Part shown: positions 33,684 through 42,481 of the stretch, in pieces
How positions within the stretch are numbered: the stretch's first letter is position 1
Layout: each line of letters starts with the position of its first letter
Source: Pseudomonas viridiflava
GTDB lineage: Bacteria > Pseudomonadota > Gammaproteobacteria > Pseudomonadales > Pseudomonadaceae
Direction of reading: 5' to 3'
Assembly: GCF_001642795.1 (NCBI RefSeq)
Contig: NZ_LKEH01000043.1
Coordinates: 216,676 to 266,623 of the forward strand
Length of the DNA: 49,948 nt
Made by a program: the position numbers and the translations under genes
The notes under the pieces: model-generated
Told to the model about the DNA's origin: nothing
Seen by the model: the letters and a program-made list of their open reading frames with translations, nothing else
Databases searched by the model: none

Positions 33684-34889
33684 TCAATGACCAGCCACCA
33701 CTTGACCGGACTGCCTCACACCTTGGGTAAAACCATGTACTCGCGCTCGCGATGTAATGACCAAGCCGCCCAGCAGCAACACCAACAGCACCCAGGGAAA
33801 TGATCCTGCGCCCCATTGGTCGAGCAACACGCCGCCCACTATCCCGCCGCCTGCAATAGCGCTGTTCCAGACCACCACATTCATCGACAGCGCAACATCA
33901 GCGCCCTCCGCCGCCGAGTCGGCCAGAGCTGTTTGCAGCAGCGTCGCCGCGCCGCCAAACGTCAGACCCCAGATGAAGACGCCTATGTAAATGGCCAAGG
34001 CAGAGCCCGGGAACAAACCGAAGAAAATCGACACTGCAGCGAAGGTCGCGAGGCTGGCCAATACGGTCGTTCGCAGATGGTGATCGACCAAACGCCCTGT
34101 CACCCAGATGCCCAGCAGCGCGGCAACACCAAATGCCAGCAACACCACATCAACATCATTCGCCAACCCGGCCTGGGAAACAAAAGGAGCGACATAGGTA
34201 TAAAGAATGTTGTGCGCCAGCATCCAGGTAAAAACAACGCCCAGAACCGAACGCACGCCCGGCGTGAAAAAGACCTGACGCAGTGCCATCCTTTCGGAGG
34301 AAGACTGACCAGGATAGTCCGGCACCTTGATCAGCACCCAGGCGATCAGCACAAGGGTCATGCCTGACATCAACCCGAACGCCATGCGCCAACCCATGAA
34401 GCCACCCAGCCAGGTTCCCAACGGCACCCCGAGCGACAAGGCGATGGGTGTTCCCACCATCGCTATCGCCATTGCCCGGCCCTGCAATTGAGGCACCACC
34501 ATGCGCCGTGCATAGCCCGCAATAAGGCTCCAGGCCAGACCCGCGGAGGCGCCAGCGAAAAACCTTGCGACCAGCGTCAGCCAGTAGTTCGAGGACAGCG
34601 CCGTGACGGAATTGAATATCAGAAAGCCGAGAATCGGCAGCAGCAACACCGTTCTGCGACGCCAGCTTTGCGTGGCGATGGTCAGCGGTATCGCCGCCAG
34701 CAACGATCCGAGTGCGTAAACCGTCACCATCTGCCCCGCAAACGACGGCGAGACGCCCAGCCCACTGCCGATCTCCGGCAGTAACCCCGCAGGCAAAGTC
34801 TCGGTCACGATGCAGATGAAACCTGTCATCGCCAACGCCAGTAATGCTCCCAACGGAAGTTTTCCGCCCTGCTGCTCATCTGTCGCCAT
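33684..34889 (-). CDS. MFS transporter, DHA1-type exporter
   Basis: A 401-residue major-facilitator protein with twelve predicted helices. The drug-exporter style N-terminal half includes ETLPAGLLPEIGSGLGVS and the motif-A-like loop TQSWRRRTVLL. It probably exports a small molecule or drug in exchange for protons. It is divergent from a TetR gene with paired operators between them, so it is most likely repressed by that regulator. Confidence 0.88.
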   Translation of the reverse strand: MATDEQQGGKLPLGALLALAMTGFICIVTETLPAGLLPEIGSGLGVSPSFAGQMVTVYALGSLLAAIPLTIATQSWRRRTVLLLPILGFLIFNSVTALSSNYWLTLVARFFAGASAGLAWSLIAGYARRMVVPQLQGRAMAIAMVGTPIALSLGVPLGTWLGGFMGWRMAFGLMSGMTLVLIAWVLIKVPDYPGQSSSERMALRQVFFTPGVRSVLGVVFTWMLAHNILYTYVAPFVSQAGLANDVDVVLLAFGVAALLGIWVTGRLVDHHLRTTVLASLATFAAVSIFFGLFPGSALAIYIGVFIWGLTFGGAATLLQTALADSAAEGADVALSMNVVVWNSAIAGGGIVGGVLLDQWGAGSFPWVLLVLLLGGLVITSRARVHGFTQGVRQSGQVVAGH

Positions 34890-34906
34890 GTCATCCTCCG
34901 ACTAAT

Positions 34907-34972
34907 ATACTGATCGGTATAAATATAGGGAGAAGCATCCAGGTGGTCAACGACTTATGTATCGATTAGTAT
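34907..34972. promoter_or_regulatory. Paired TetR-type operators between MFS and tetR
   Basis: ATACTGATCGGTAT (34907-34920) and, in the other orientation, ATACTAATCGATAC (34959-34972) are near-identical dyads. Their centres are 52 bases apart, about five helical turns. One lies just upstream of the MFS start and the other just upstream of the tetR start, fitting repression of both by the TetR protein. Confidence 0.68.
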
Positions 34973-34998
34973 TTAAATACCTCTGAAGGAGATTCGAC

Positions 34999-35625
34999 AT
35001 GGCACAGATGGGCCGTCCGCGCACGTTCGACCGTGACGCGGCAATCACTCAGGCAATGTATTTATTCTGGGAGCACGGATACGACGCCACCTCCCTCACC
35101 CAGCTCAAGGCAAGCATCGGTGGAGGCATCACTGCACCCAGCTTTTACGCCGCGTTCGGCTCGAAACAGGCCCTGTTTACCGAGGTGATGGAGCGTTACC
35201 TCACTACCCACGGTCGGGTTACCGACAGCCTGTTTGATCAGACTTTGGCGCCCAGAGAAGCGATTGAACTCACCCTTCGTCGCTCGGCAAAAATGCAATG
35301 CGAGCCCGATCATCCCAAGGGATGTCTGGTGTCGCTCGGCTTGATGAGCGCTTGCTCGGAAGAGAGCAAGACCATCTCGGCCCCCCTCGCACGGGCGAGA
35401 GACATGAACCGTGCTGCCCTGGTGGCCTGTGTCGAACGCGCTATCCGAGCGGGAGAATTGCCGAGGACGGTAATGCCGGAGACACTTGCTGCCGTGTTCG
35501 ACAGTTTCATGCTGGGCTTGTCGACACTGGCGCGCGACGGTGTTTCGCATGACACGCTGGATGCTGCAGTCACTCAAATAATGGGGCTGTGGGATAGCCT
35601 GAGCGCCAATGCCCATGACCAATGA
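34999..35625 (+). CDS. TetR-family transcriptional regulator
   Basis: A 208-residue TetR protein. The helix-turn-helix is at about residues 10-55 (FDRDAAITQAMYLFWEHGYD, then APSFYAAFGSKQALF), and the rest is the helical ligand-binding domain with a notable CEPDHPKGCLVSLG loop. GAAGGAG lies nine bases before ATG. It is divergent from the MFS exporter gene, with paired operators in the gap, so it should repress that gene and itself. Confidence 0.9.
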   Translation: MAQMGRPRTFDRDAAITQAMYLFWEHGYDATSLTQLKASIGGGITAPSFYAAFGSKQALFTEVMERYLTTHGRVTDSLFDQTLAPREAIELTLRRSAKMQCEPDHPKGCLVSLGLMSACSEESKTISAPLARARDMNRAALVACVERAIRAGELPRTVMPETLAAVFDSFMLGLSTLARDGVSHDTLDAAVTQIMGLWDSLSANAHDQ

Positions 35626-35744
35626 TCAACAAGCGCTGGCCGTAAGTGTGCTAAATCCTGTTCCAGGGTTGTCTTCCGGTATGTGGAAGTTGAAGGTGAT
35701 GAATGTGCGGGAAGAGAATGAGCGACGAATCGATTGGGACTGAC

Positions 35745-36008
35745 ATGAAAAAGGTTGTGTTGGCACTTTCATCGATCATGCTGGCAGCCTGCATGCCTTA
35801 TAGCTCGATGACCTCGCCAGATCCAGACATGCGTCTTGATGGAGATGAGCCTGAAGGTTATCCAAGGACGGTCGTTGTGCACTACAAAGGCAGTTGCTAC
35901 CGGGCCACCGAGTCATGGTCCAAGGAAACAGAAGCAATCAGAGGTCATACTCTATGGATCAAGCGGGAGACTCGAGAGGATGTAGCCTGTCCACAAGCCC
36001 CGCAGTGA
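35745..36008 (+). CDS. Small putative lipoprotein
   Basis: An 87-residue protein beginning MKKVVLALSSIMLAAC, a clear lipoprotein signal peptide with lipobox LAAC, so Cys16 should be acylated. The mature part has two further cysteines (GSCYRATE; DVACPQ) that could form a disulfide. The frame extends to 35703, but the added residues would mask the signal peptide. I do not recognise a family. Confidence 0.65.
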   Translation: MKKVVLALSSIMLAACMPYSSMTSPDPDMRLDGDEPEGYPRTVVVHYKGSCYRATESWSKETEAIRGHTLWIKRETREDVACPQAPQ

Positions 36009-36160
36009 AGGCTGACCTCACGCGCAGGCGCAGGCCACGATTGTGAAGCGCACTGATCCCCTCGAATTCAACCTTTTGGTCTGTCCTCAATTTCATGTTC
36101 TGGTGTGTGATGTAATCGCGCCGAAACGGATGAAGCAACGCGCCGGAGTAAGGTCAATCA

Positions 36161-36358
36161 ATGCCAAAGAAATCTCAAGCCAAAGCAGCGACTGCTGCTG
36201 ATATCGAGCACTCCATCCAGGCGCTGAATACGATGGCTGAACGCCTGTGGGGCGATGGCCGGGAGGCTGAGGCAAAAGCCCTGCTCGACGCCCTGGATGC
36301 TTTGAACCGAGCGCTCGATAGAATCAGGATCGGGGAAAGCCGCAGGGTCCTTCATTGA
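36161..36358 (+). CDS. Small helical hypothetical protein
   Basis: A 65-residue, Ala-rich, probably helical protein (ALNTMAERLWGDGREAEAKALL). It has no cysteines and no signal peptide. I recognise no family and no partner; coding status rests on the intact frame and amphipathic helix pattern. Confidence 0.5.
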   Translation: MPKKSQAKAATAADIEHSIQALNTMAERLWGDGREAEAKALLDALDALNRALDRIRIGESRRVLH

Positions 36359-36485
36359 TCCGCCAGCCTGCGTATGTCTTGTACCAACGAGCGGCTGGCA
36401 CTCAATCACAACGTCAAAACCATTCTATGATTCGATGGACACGAGCCTGATAATGTCCCGAACATCGATGCTCAAGGCAACGTAA

Positions 36486-36866
36486 ATGATGAATCGTCAT
36501 GCGACACGCAGCGTGTTGTTTTTCTTGCCCCTCTTCTTGCTGTGCGAACCCGTACAGGCATCAACGTGGCAAATTTGCAGGATGGAACTGCGCATCACCG
36601 ATGTATTGAAAAAGCCTTATCCGACATTACAGGCACAGGTATTAAAGGTACGTACGACATCGCCCGCTGTAGAGTGCCCGATGGAAGGAACCATCCTCAC
36701 GTTTACGCCAGAAACCAGGGACTACCAGAATGATCTGCCGCGTCGGCAGTGGCCCAAAAAAGGGCAGTCTGTGCGCGTCGACTACCGGTATCTGGATGGT
36801 ATGTGCAAAGGCGACGGCCATAGCCATGCATGCCGCATCAAGCACTACCCAATGGTTGGGCCTTGA
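36486..36866 (+). CDS. Small secreted hypothetical protein
   Basis: A 126-residue protein with a signal peptide (about 1-26, ending PVQAS). The mature part of about 100 residues has four cysteines (WQICRME, VECPMEG, DGMCKGD, HACRIKH), suggesting two disulfides in the periplasm, and looks beta-rich. I do not recognise a family. It is convergent with the disrupted nucleotidyltransferase gene, two bases from its stop. Confidence 0.6.
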   Translation: MMNRHATRSVLFFLPLFLLCEPVQASTWQICRMELRITDVLKKPYPTLQAQVLKVRTTSPAVECPMEGTILTFTPETRDYQNDLPRRQWPKKGQSVRVDYRYLDGMCKGDGHSHACRIKHYPMVGP

Positions 36867-36869
36867 ATA

Positions 36870-37469
36870 TCAGGGGGAAGTATTAGTCGCCTCTGAAGAG
36901 AAATCGGTTCCCAAAATCCGGAGCCAAGGCCAGCGGGCTTGATAACTCTTCGCCTTCTGATCGAACAGATCGGGATGGGCGTTGCCGGGATTGATCCTGA
37001 GAAGCCCCTGCCCCACATCGTCCAGACCGAAAGATGCGTAAACGTCGCCCGTTTCAACCTCCAGCCCGATACAGGTGCCGGCAATGAGGTAGCGATCAAT
37101 ACCGTCCCGGGTCGACTGGAGTTGAGGACAATCTCTGCCAAACCGCTGGTGATACCAAAGATGGACGCGTGCCTGGTTCTTGATGTCGACATTGACGCCC
37201 AGATCATGAAAGAGATGTTTAGCTGAGGTGATGACCTCGTTTTCCGCCTCCCAGGACAGTTCGGTATCGAAGTAGAAAACGTCGTAGTCCTTTACCCCCC
37301 AGTCTGGCGGCAACTGCGCCTGATGATTCCAGACAGCCTGGAACAGACAGCCCGCAGTGAGCATGCACTGACTCAAGCCAAGTGAAGGCAAACGGGACAT
37401 GATTTCCGAATTTGCGGAATTGGTCATTGCTATTCTGACCAGCTCTTAGGCACTCAATATCGTATCCAT
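36870..37469 (-). pseudogene. NTP_transf_6-type nucleotidyltransferase with early nonsense codon
   Basis: The intact part (ATG 37427 to 36870) has the family core of uncharacterised nucleotidyltransferases: AGCLFQAVWNH, GVKDYDVFYFDTELSWEAE, and DIKNQARVHLWYHQRFG. Upstream in the same frame lies ATG 37469 with an ideal AGGAG six bases before it, coding MDTILSA then TAA (37446-37448) then ELVRIA leading into the intact part. Family N-termini read through this position, so the stop is probably a nonsense mutation. Restart at 37427 lacks a ribosome-binding site and would drop 14 residues. The protein may be absent or shortened. Confidence 0.65.
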
Positions 37470-37780
37470 CCGTGGCTCCTCGATACCGTCTGGGGCACTT
37501 GCCAGGCAAATGACGCTTTGTCTACCAAGCTTTGAGCAACGCCACTACCATCGATACTACCCCATGATTGTTTCTGGGTGATGCATGCGGCCGCGGCTCC
37601 GTATGTCCCCTATCCGAACCTGAGTAGTCGAAAAAGTCGCCGACTTCCGCAAGGCGCGTCGCACATTCGACAGCCAGGAGGGCAAAAAACCCTCATGGCA
37701 AATTCCCACTGCTGTTCCAGAAAACCTCTAAGACCTAATCAGACCGGACGTCCATCCAACCAACCCCGCGAAAATACCGA
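37470..37780. other. 311-base region without a gene
   Basis: No supported coding sequence. A hairpin at 37673-37699 (GCCA, one mismatch, GAGGG paired with CCCTC and TGGC) lies about 80 bases beyond the chemoreceptor stop on the minus strand and has a T-rich loop there; it could end that transcript. Nothing else is recognisable. Confidence 0.35.
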
Positions 37781-39400
37781 TCACACCACGAACCGGTTCA
37801 CCAACTGGTTCAGGTTGACCGCCAGTTTCGACATTTCACCGCATGCACTGGCCGTCTGGCTGGCACCTGCGGCGCTCTGGGTGGCGAGTTCGCGGATGCT
37901 GACCAGGTTGCGGTCAACTTCGCGGGCGACATGGGACTGCTCTTCGGAGGCTGTTGCGATCATGAGGTTGCGCTCGTTGATCTGAACGATGGCCTTGGCA
38001 ATCTGGTCCAGCGAAGTACTGGCTTCCTGAGCGACGCCTAGCGATTCGGTCGCCAGATCCTTGCTTGTGTTCATCGCTTTCACTGCCAGATCGGAATCGG
38101 TCTGAATCGCCGCGATCATCTGTTCGATTTCCTGTGTCGACACCTGGGTGCGATGGGCCAGCGCTCTTACTTCATCCGCTACCACCGCAAACCCACGCCC
38201 CTGCTCGCCTGCACGGGCGGCTTCGATGGCAGCGTTCAATGCCAACAGGTTGGTCTGCTCGGCAATCGCTCGAATCACCTCGACCACCTTGGAAATGCTC
38301 TGGGCACGATTCGACAGGCCTTGAATCTGTTCGCTGGTGTTTTCAACGTTACCGTTCAGTTTTTGAATCGACTTCAACGTCTGGGCCACTCGGGCCGAAC
38401 CTTCTTCGGTATAACCCTGGGTGCGCTTCGACTCTTCGGAAGCGGATTCGGCGTTACGAGCGACCTCGTCAACCGCCGCGCTCATTTCGGTGACTGCCGT
38501 TGCCGCCTGATTGACCTCGTCGTTCTGGGCAACAAGACCACGACTGGATTCTTCGGTAACCGCTGTCATCTCTTCCGAGGCGGACGCCAGCTGGTTGGAT
38601 GAATCGGATATCTGCATGATCGTGGTGCGAAGGTTCGCCTGCATCTGCGACAGCGCTTTCAGCAGTCGCCCGGCTTCATCAGTCCCGCTGACCAGAACCT
38701 CCTTGGAGAGGTCACTGGCTGCGATGCGCTCTGCGACAGACAAGGCATCGTTGATGGGTGAAGTAATACTTCTCGTCAGCAGGAGTGCAAAACCAATCGT
38801 CAGAATGACAACCACCGTGATCAGCCCGACAACAAGCCAGAGCCCACTTTCGTAAAGATCAGTTGCGGTTTGCCCGGCCCGAGCGGCGCCTTCGTTGTTG
38901 AAGTTGGTAAGGTCTTTGATCTGATCTTCCATCGCGTTCGTCAGCGGTCGAATGCTCGTACTGACCAGTTGGACCGAACCCGCTATATCACCCTGCCTCA
39001 TCAGCGGTTCGAGAATATCCAGTTGTTTGGAATAGGCATCGGCGCTTTGTTTTACCGGTGCATAAGTCGACCTTTCTTTGTCACCCGAAATGAGGGGCTC
39101 GTAACCTGTCACCGCATCGTTGAATGCTTTGCGGTAGCCAGGAAAGCCGTCGATCGTCTTTTGAATGGATTGAGGGTCAGCCAGGCCACGCTGTGTTTCA
39201 AGCCTCAGGCGAAGAACAGCAGAATTCATTAAAGCCGTTTGTCGGATGCTGGCCATCCAGTTGAGTTCGACGTCTTTTTCAGCGTCCCTCAGCTTGCCCA
39301 TTTGCACCACGGCAAATGCGCCCAGCACGAACACCAGAGCGATGATCAGTGCGAAAAACAGGGCAGCTCGGGGAGCTACGTTGAGATTTCTTAGGCGCAT
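37781..39400 (-). CDS. Methyl-accepting chemotaxis protein, four-helix-bundle type
   Basis: A 539-residue chemoreceptor. Membrane helix 1 at about 11-33, a periplasmic helical sensor of about 150 residues typical of the 4HB class, membrane helix 2 at about 183-207, HAMP (RSITSPINDALSVAERIA), and a signalling domain with the conserved tip EQTNLLALNAAIEAARAGEQ. It ends NRFVV, with no CheR-binding pentapeptide. The frame can extend to 39442, but ATG 39400 has AGGA seven bases upstream and begins directly before the first helix. Ligand unknown. Confidence 0.9.
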   Translation of the reverse strand: MRLRNLNVAPRAALFFALIIALVFVLGAFAVVQMGKLRDAEKDVELNWMASIRQTALMNSAVLRLRLETQRGLADPQSIQKTIDGFPGYRKAFNDAVTGYEPLISGDKERSTYAPVKQSADAYSKQLDILEPLMRQGDIAGSVQLVSTSIRPLTNAMEDQIKDLTNFNNEGAARAGQTATDLYESGLWLVVGLITVVVILTIGFALLLTRSITSPINDALSVAERIAASDLSKEVLVSGTDEAGRLLKALSQMQANLRTTIMQISDSSNQLASASEEMTAVTEESSRGLVAQNDEVNQAATAVTEMSAAVDEVARNAESASEESKRTQGYTEEGSARVAQTLKSIQKLNGNVENTSEQIQGLSNRAQSISKVVEVIRAIAEQTNLLALNAAIEAARAGEQGRGFAVVADEVRALAHRTQVSTQEIEQMIAAIQTDSDLAVKAMNTSKDLATESLGVAQEASTSLDQIAKAIVQINERNLMIATASEEQSHVAREVDRNLVSIRELATQSAAGASQTASACGEMSKLAVNLNQLVNRFVV

Positions 39401-39539
39401 GCTGGATTCCTGTCTTCCGTCGAATGAATGACACATCATCATGCTATCGACGCAACGCTAGAAACTTTAGGCAGGCTTGACGGAAGGCCATGACCTAGAG
39501 CCACTGCATGCGTCTTCAACTATTACGATTAGCCGCCGT

Positions 39540-40764
39540 TCAAGTTGTCTGCTTTGTATTTGCGCCGCTCACCACAAACACCCCCAACGCCACACCACAC
39601 ACCACCACCTGAATCCCGCCCAGTGTAGTCTCGGCCGCAAAGGTCAGTGCCGATCCAAGCCATGTGGTAACCGCTGCACACCCCATGGTCAAAAAGCCCA
39701 GCAACGCAGAAGCCAGACCTGCCTGTGCGCCGTAAGGCCCCATGGTGACGGCGGTGCCCAGCGGATTGGCCAGGCCCATACCCCACAGGAAGACGACCAT
39801 CGAAAGGGTGTAGCCACCCAGGCTCGGGTTCACCGGCCCCAGCAACAGCAACAGTCCGCCGAACAGTGCAATGGCGAAGCCTGTCGCGGTGACGGCGCGA
39901 ATGCCGAATCGGTGGGCCAGCCTGGGGGCTGCGATGCCTGCGGTGAAGACCACGAAGACGGTGGCAGCGAAGTAGAACCCTGCCTCCAGAGACGTCAGCC
40001 CTATCCCGCTCATCAAAATCGCTGGTGCAGCGCCGAAGGAGGCAAACAGCCCGCTCATCAACAGGCTCACCGACAGACCGGGCAGGATGAATCGACGGTC
40101 CCGCATCAGCTTGCCGTAGGCGACGAACACTTCAGGCACCGAGCGCGAAACGCGGCTGGAGGCTGGCAGCGTTTCGCCCAGCGTAAGGCTGTAAATCAGC
40201 GCGACCGACAGCGCGGCAATTGCGACGATGACGAAGATCGCGCGCCATCCCAGCGCGGTCGTCAGCACACTGCCCAGCAAGGGCGAGAAGCCAGGTGCCG
40301 CAGCGGTCGCGACCATGATCAGCGACCATGATCAGCGACATCGCTCGCGCCAGTGCTTCGCCTTGAAACAGGTCCCGCGCAATAGCTCGGGCCAGTACTG
40401 CGGCCGCGCATATCCCCAGTGCCTGGATCACGCGTCCGACGATCAGTATCTCGAACGACTGGGCGAAGCCGCACACTGCCGTGCCGATCACGAAGACCGA
40501 CAGACCGCCCAACACCAGCCTCTTTCGTCCGTAGCGATCTGCCAACGGGCCGACGACCAGTTGGGCCAGGGCGAAGGTGATGAAGAAGCTGGAAAACGTC
40601 AGTCCCAGTTCGCGTGACGACACGCCCAACTGGGATGCCATCTCGGGAAAGGCAGGCAGGATGATATTGGTGGACAGGATGCTGAGAGCCGACAGGCCCG
40701 CCAGCAGTGCAATCACCTTACCCGTGGGTGCCATGTTCACATCGTTATCCGTCACGTTATTCAT
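39540..40764 (-). pseudogene. Bcr/CflA-type MFS exporter broken by a 13-bp duplication
   Basis: The N-terminal part (from ATG 40764, LSALSILSTNIILPAFPEMA, GPLADRYGRKRLVLGG) and the C-terminal part (VATAAAPGFSPLLGSVL...GWRAIFV onward) are in different frames. At the junction GACCATGATCAGC is present twice in tandem (40311-40323 and 40324-40336). Removing one copy restores a single frame of 404 codons that reads ARAMSLIMVATAAAPGF, the expected Bcr/CflA sequence. The intact protein would be a twelve-helix drug exporter. The open frame seen upstream of 40764 lies in repeat DNA and is not part of the gene. Confidence 0.88.
40311..40336. repeat. 13-bp tandem duplication causing the frameshift
   Basis: Two perfect head-to-tail copies of GACCATGATCAGC. 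The unit is not a multiple of three, so it shifts the frame of the MFS gene. Such a short perfect duplication can be lost by slippage. Confidence 0.92.
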
Positions 40765-40811
40765 TGATGGCTCTCTATAAAAAGACTGGTTTGCTGAGTA
40801 CACGCCATTCC

Positions 40812-41099
40812 GTGTGGGAGGCGCCACCACGTCTTCGACGTAGCGCTGTCGTGCAGCAAACACCGGGCGTCGTGGGAGCGGACTTGTCCGCGAATGCAGT
40901 GTTTCAGCCACCGCATGCGTCGGATGTACCGGCCTTTTCGCGGACAAGCCCGCTCCCACAAAACCCAGTTTCTTCAGTGACTTATGGGTTGTTTGATAAG
41001 AGGTGGATTGCCGGCAATCTGCCGGGAACCGGCAGCAAAACCTGCACACGCGGTGTGTCAGATACAACCTGGGCCGCTGCGCAGCCCATCGCTGCCGTC
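40812..41099. repeat. Long mosaic repeat with nested REP pair
   Basis: This is the second copy of the element at 23356-23557, in inverted orientation. Its outer parts match that copy, but 40872-40959 is extra: two REP units facing each other, one at 40872-40894 (GTGGGAGCGGACTTGTCC...) and its inverted partner at 40937-40959, differing at one base. The REP pair (BIME-like) thus appears inserted in the older element. The element fills the 434-base gap between the MFS start and fabF; the remaining bases up to 41198 show nothing recognisable. Confidence 0.72.
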
Positions 41100-41198
41100 G
41101 TAACCTCCGAGAGCTCCCACGCCCTTCGGGCAGAAGCAGATTTCAGCGCTTCTTCACAAGGCTTCGCTGTGGATCAGCGTGCTATCACCTGGCAACCT

Positions 41199-42479
41199 CT
41201 ACCACCGCCGAAACAACGCACTGGCATTCACGCCACCAAAGCCAAACCCGTTCGACAGCGCATGGGTGATCAACATCTTGCGGGCAGTCAGCGCCACCAG
41301 ATCCAGGCCATCGGCCGCTTCATCCGGGTGGATGAGGTTCAGTGTCGGCGGTACGATCTGGTCGCGCAGCGCCAGAACAGTGAACACCGCCTCGATCCCG
41401 CCTGCGGCACCGAGCAGATGCCCGGTGGCGAACTTGGTCGAGGTGATCGCGACCTTGGCGCCGGCACCGAACACCGCCTGAATCGCAGCAAGCTCACCTT
41501 TGTCGCCGACCTGCGTCGAGGTGGCGTGGGCGTTGATGTGCTGCACCTCAGACGGATCCACGCCGCCCTGACGCAGCGCCTGTTCCATGGCCCGGCGTGC
41601 GCCGTTGCCGTCTTCGGGGCCTGCGGTCAGGTGGTGGGCGTCGGCGCTGGTGCCGTATCCCACCAGTTCTGCAATCGGCGTCGCGCCTCGTGCCAACGCG
41701 TGCTCCAGCGACTCTATGACCAGCAGCCCTGCGCCTTCAGCCATGACGAACCCGTCGCGGTCCCGGTCGAACGGGCGCGAGACTTCCTGAGGCCGGTCGG
41801 CAACCCCGGTGGACAGTGCCCGCGCAGCGGCAAAACAACCCAGCGTGACGCGATCGATTGCCGCTTCGGTCCCGCCGCAAATCGCAATATCCGCCTCGCC
41901 GCTTCTGATCAGCCGTGCTGCGTCGCCGATCGCCTGCACACCGGCTGCGCAGGCCGTCACCGGCGCGCCCAGCGGCCCCTTGAAACCGTAGCGGATCGAG
42001 ACATGCCCCGCTGCCATGTTGGCCAGAAACGACGGCGCAGTGAACGGCGACAAGCGACGTGGTCCACGCGTGTCTGTCGTGCGTACGGCATCGGCAATCA
42101 CCCCGAACCCGCCGACGCCGGAGGCAATGATGGTGGCCGTGCGTTGCTGCTCTGCCTCGGTTTCAGGATGCCAACCGGACTGCTCCAACGCCTCGTGCGC
42201 AGCCACCAGCGCGAATTCGATGAAGCGGTCCATTTTCTTGCGTTCTTTCGGCGCGATCACGCGATCCGGGTCGTAACCTGCGATCGGATCGTGTTCAAGC
42301 GTCGGCACCTGGCCTGCGACCGAGACGCCTGTGCCGTCACTGACCGCGTCGTCGAGCGCACGGATACCTGACTGTCCTTCCAGCAACCTGCGCCAGACTT
42401 CTTCTGCACCGCAGCCCAACGGCCCGACGACTCCGCAGCCGGTGACGACAATGCGCTTTTGTCCTTGGTGATTATTCAT
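41199..42479 (-). CDS. Beta-ketoacyl-ACP synthase, FabF (KAS II) type
   Basis: A 426-residue condensing enzyme. The catalytic set is complete: Cys177 (VTACAAG), His318 (NAHATST), Lys349 (TSTKF) and His354 (ATGHLLGAAGG), and the C-terminal GFGFGGVN loop is present. It should elongate acyl-ACP with malonyl-ACP. Its start lies two bases after the RND pump stop codon, so it is the last gene of an adaptor-pump-fabF operon and not part of the usual fabD-fabG-acpP-fabF cluster. It is thus probably an extra FabF, possibly giving tolerance to a KAS inhibitor. A role in making an exported lipid is the alternative. Confidence 0.92.
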   Translation of the reverse strand: MNNHQGQKRIVVTGCGVVGPLGCGAEEVWRRLLEGQSGIRALDDAVSDGTGVSVAGQVPTLEHDPIAGYDPDRVIAPKERKKMDRFIEFALVAAHEALEQSGWHPETEAEQQRTATIIASGVGGFGVIADAVRTTDTRGPRRLSPFTAPSFLANMAAGHVSIRYGFKGPLGAPVTACAAGVQAIGDAARLIRSGEADIAICGGTEAAIDRVTLGCFAAARALSTGVADRPQEVSRPFDRDRDGFVMAEGAGLLVIESLEHALARGATPIAELVGYGTSADAHHLTAGPEDGNGARRAMEQALRQGGVDPSEVQHINAHATSTQVGDKGELAAIQAVFGAGAKVAITSTKFATGHLLGAAGGIEAVFTVLALRDQIVPPTLNLIHPDEAADGLDLVALTARKMLITHALSNGFGFGGVNASALFRRW

Positions 42480-42481
42480 GC

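Noticed and set aside
40765..41067. N-terminal extension of the Bcr/CflA reading frame
   Set aside because: The extension is translated repeat DNA. The family N-terminus and the usual start fit ATG 40764.
40707..42371. Plus-strand open frame of about 554 codons
   Set aside because: It crosses the mosaic repeat and then runs antisense to fabF; there is no domain and no ribosome-binding site.
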